Origin: Deltaproteobacteria bacterium
Lineage (GTDB): Bacteria > Desulfobacterota > Desulfuromonadia > Desulfuromonadales > BM103
DNA length: 42,886 nt
Direction: 5' to 3'
NCBI GenBank assembly: GCA_024279915.1
Contig: JAJRRB010000015.1
Span: 1-42,886, forward strand
This document shows, piece by piece, positions 42,873 through 42,886 of this stretch (position 1 is its first letter; the number at the start of each line of letters is the position of its first letter). The notes beneath the pieces were generated by a model. It did not search any database. It was not told the DNA's origin and worked only from the letters and a program-made list of their open reading frames with translations. The position numbers and the translations under genes were made by a program.

Positions 42873-42886
42873 TTTAAAAATGGTGA

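Noticed and set aside
1-42886. CRISPR arrays
   Set aside because: No regularly spaced direct repeats with unique spacers and no cas genes are present.

Overview
The window is a chromosomal segment that looks like a Desulfuromonadales-type bacterium (Geobacter/Desulfuromonas relatives). This placement is inferred from gene content only: a periplasmic di-haem diguanylate cyclase, a complex I operon with a fused nuoBCD gene, exact sigma-54 (-24/-12) promoters, and a receiver-bactofilin pair. Nearly all genes up to about 33 kb lie on the minus strand, except one small Cys-rich gene at 29.2 kb.

Layout. 0.2-4.2 kb: a glutaredoxin-like envelope protein, a RelE/ParE-RHH toxin-antitoxin pair with its operator, a DUF1232 protein, a di-haem/GAF/GGDEF sensor and a CoA-binding protein. 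4.4-19.0 kb: a complete 12-gene respiratory complex I operon, nuoA-BCD-E-F-G-H-I-J-K-L-M-N, transcribed right to left, with two hairpin repeat elements in its only sizeable gaps (nuoI/nuoJ and nuoJ/nuoK). 19.1-28.7 kb: frameshifted rnhA, a UPF0324 transporter, an agmatinase-family ureohydrolase, diaminopropionate ammonia-lyase, an overlooked 54-residue protein, a HisN-like phosphatase, queF, a UvrD/Rep helicase and sthA. 28.7-30.6 kb: two sigma-54 promoters, one driving a small Cys-rich protein (plus strand) and one a receiver-bactofilin pair (minus strand).

30.75-33.77 kb is a nested mobile element. A REP-associated tyrosine transposase (RAYT) gene is bounded by an inverted repeat, GGGTCAGGCTTGACAAAC, and one copy of that repeat is split exactly by a group II intron of about 2 kb. 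The intron ends can be placed to the base because the undisturbed copy shows the empty site, and a candidate EBS1 in the intron is perfectly complementary to the 5' exon. The RAYT reading frame carries a -1 frameshift at U UUU UUG. The intron reverse transcriptase carries an in-frame TGA.

34.4-42.4 kb is an accessory segment between two diverged direct copies of a roughly 100-bp repeat. It holds a very large STAND ATPase/BTAD transcription regulator, a lipoprotein gene with direct repeats in its leader, a truncated paralogue of that lipoprotein with its own terminator, and an IS110-family (IS1111-type) element with subterminal inverted repeats and about 320 bp of non-coding DNA downstream of the transposase. 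The window ends with tRNA-Glu(TTC) and its terminator.

The strongest candidates for something new are the group II intron seated in a RAYT terminal repeat, the paired frameshifts at slippery homopolymers, the sigma-54-controlled receiver-bactofilin and Cys-rich genes, and the regulator-lipoprotein locus. All calls were made by reading the sequence; no database search was run.
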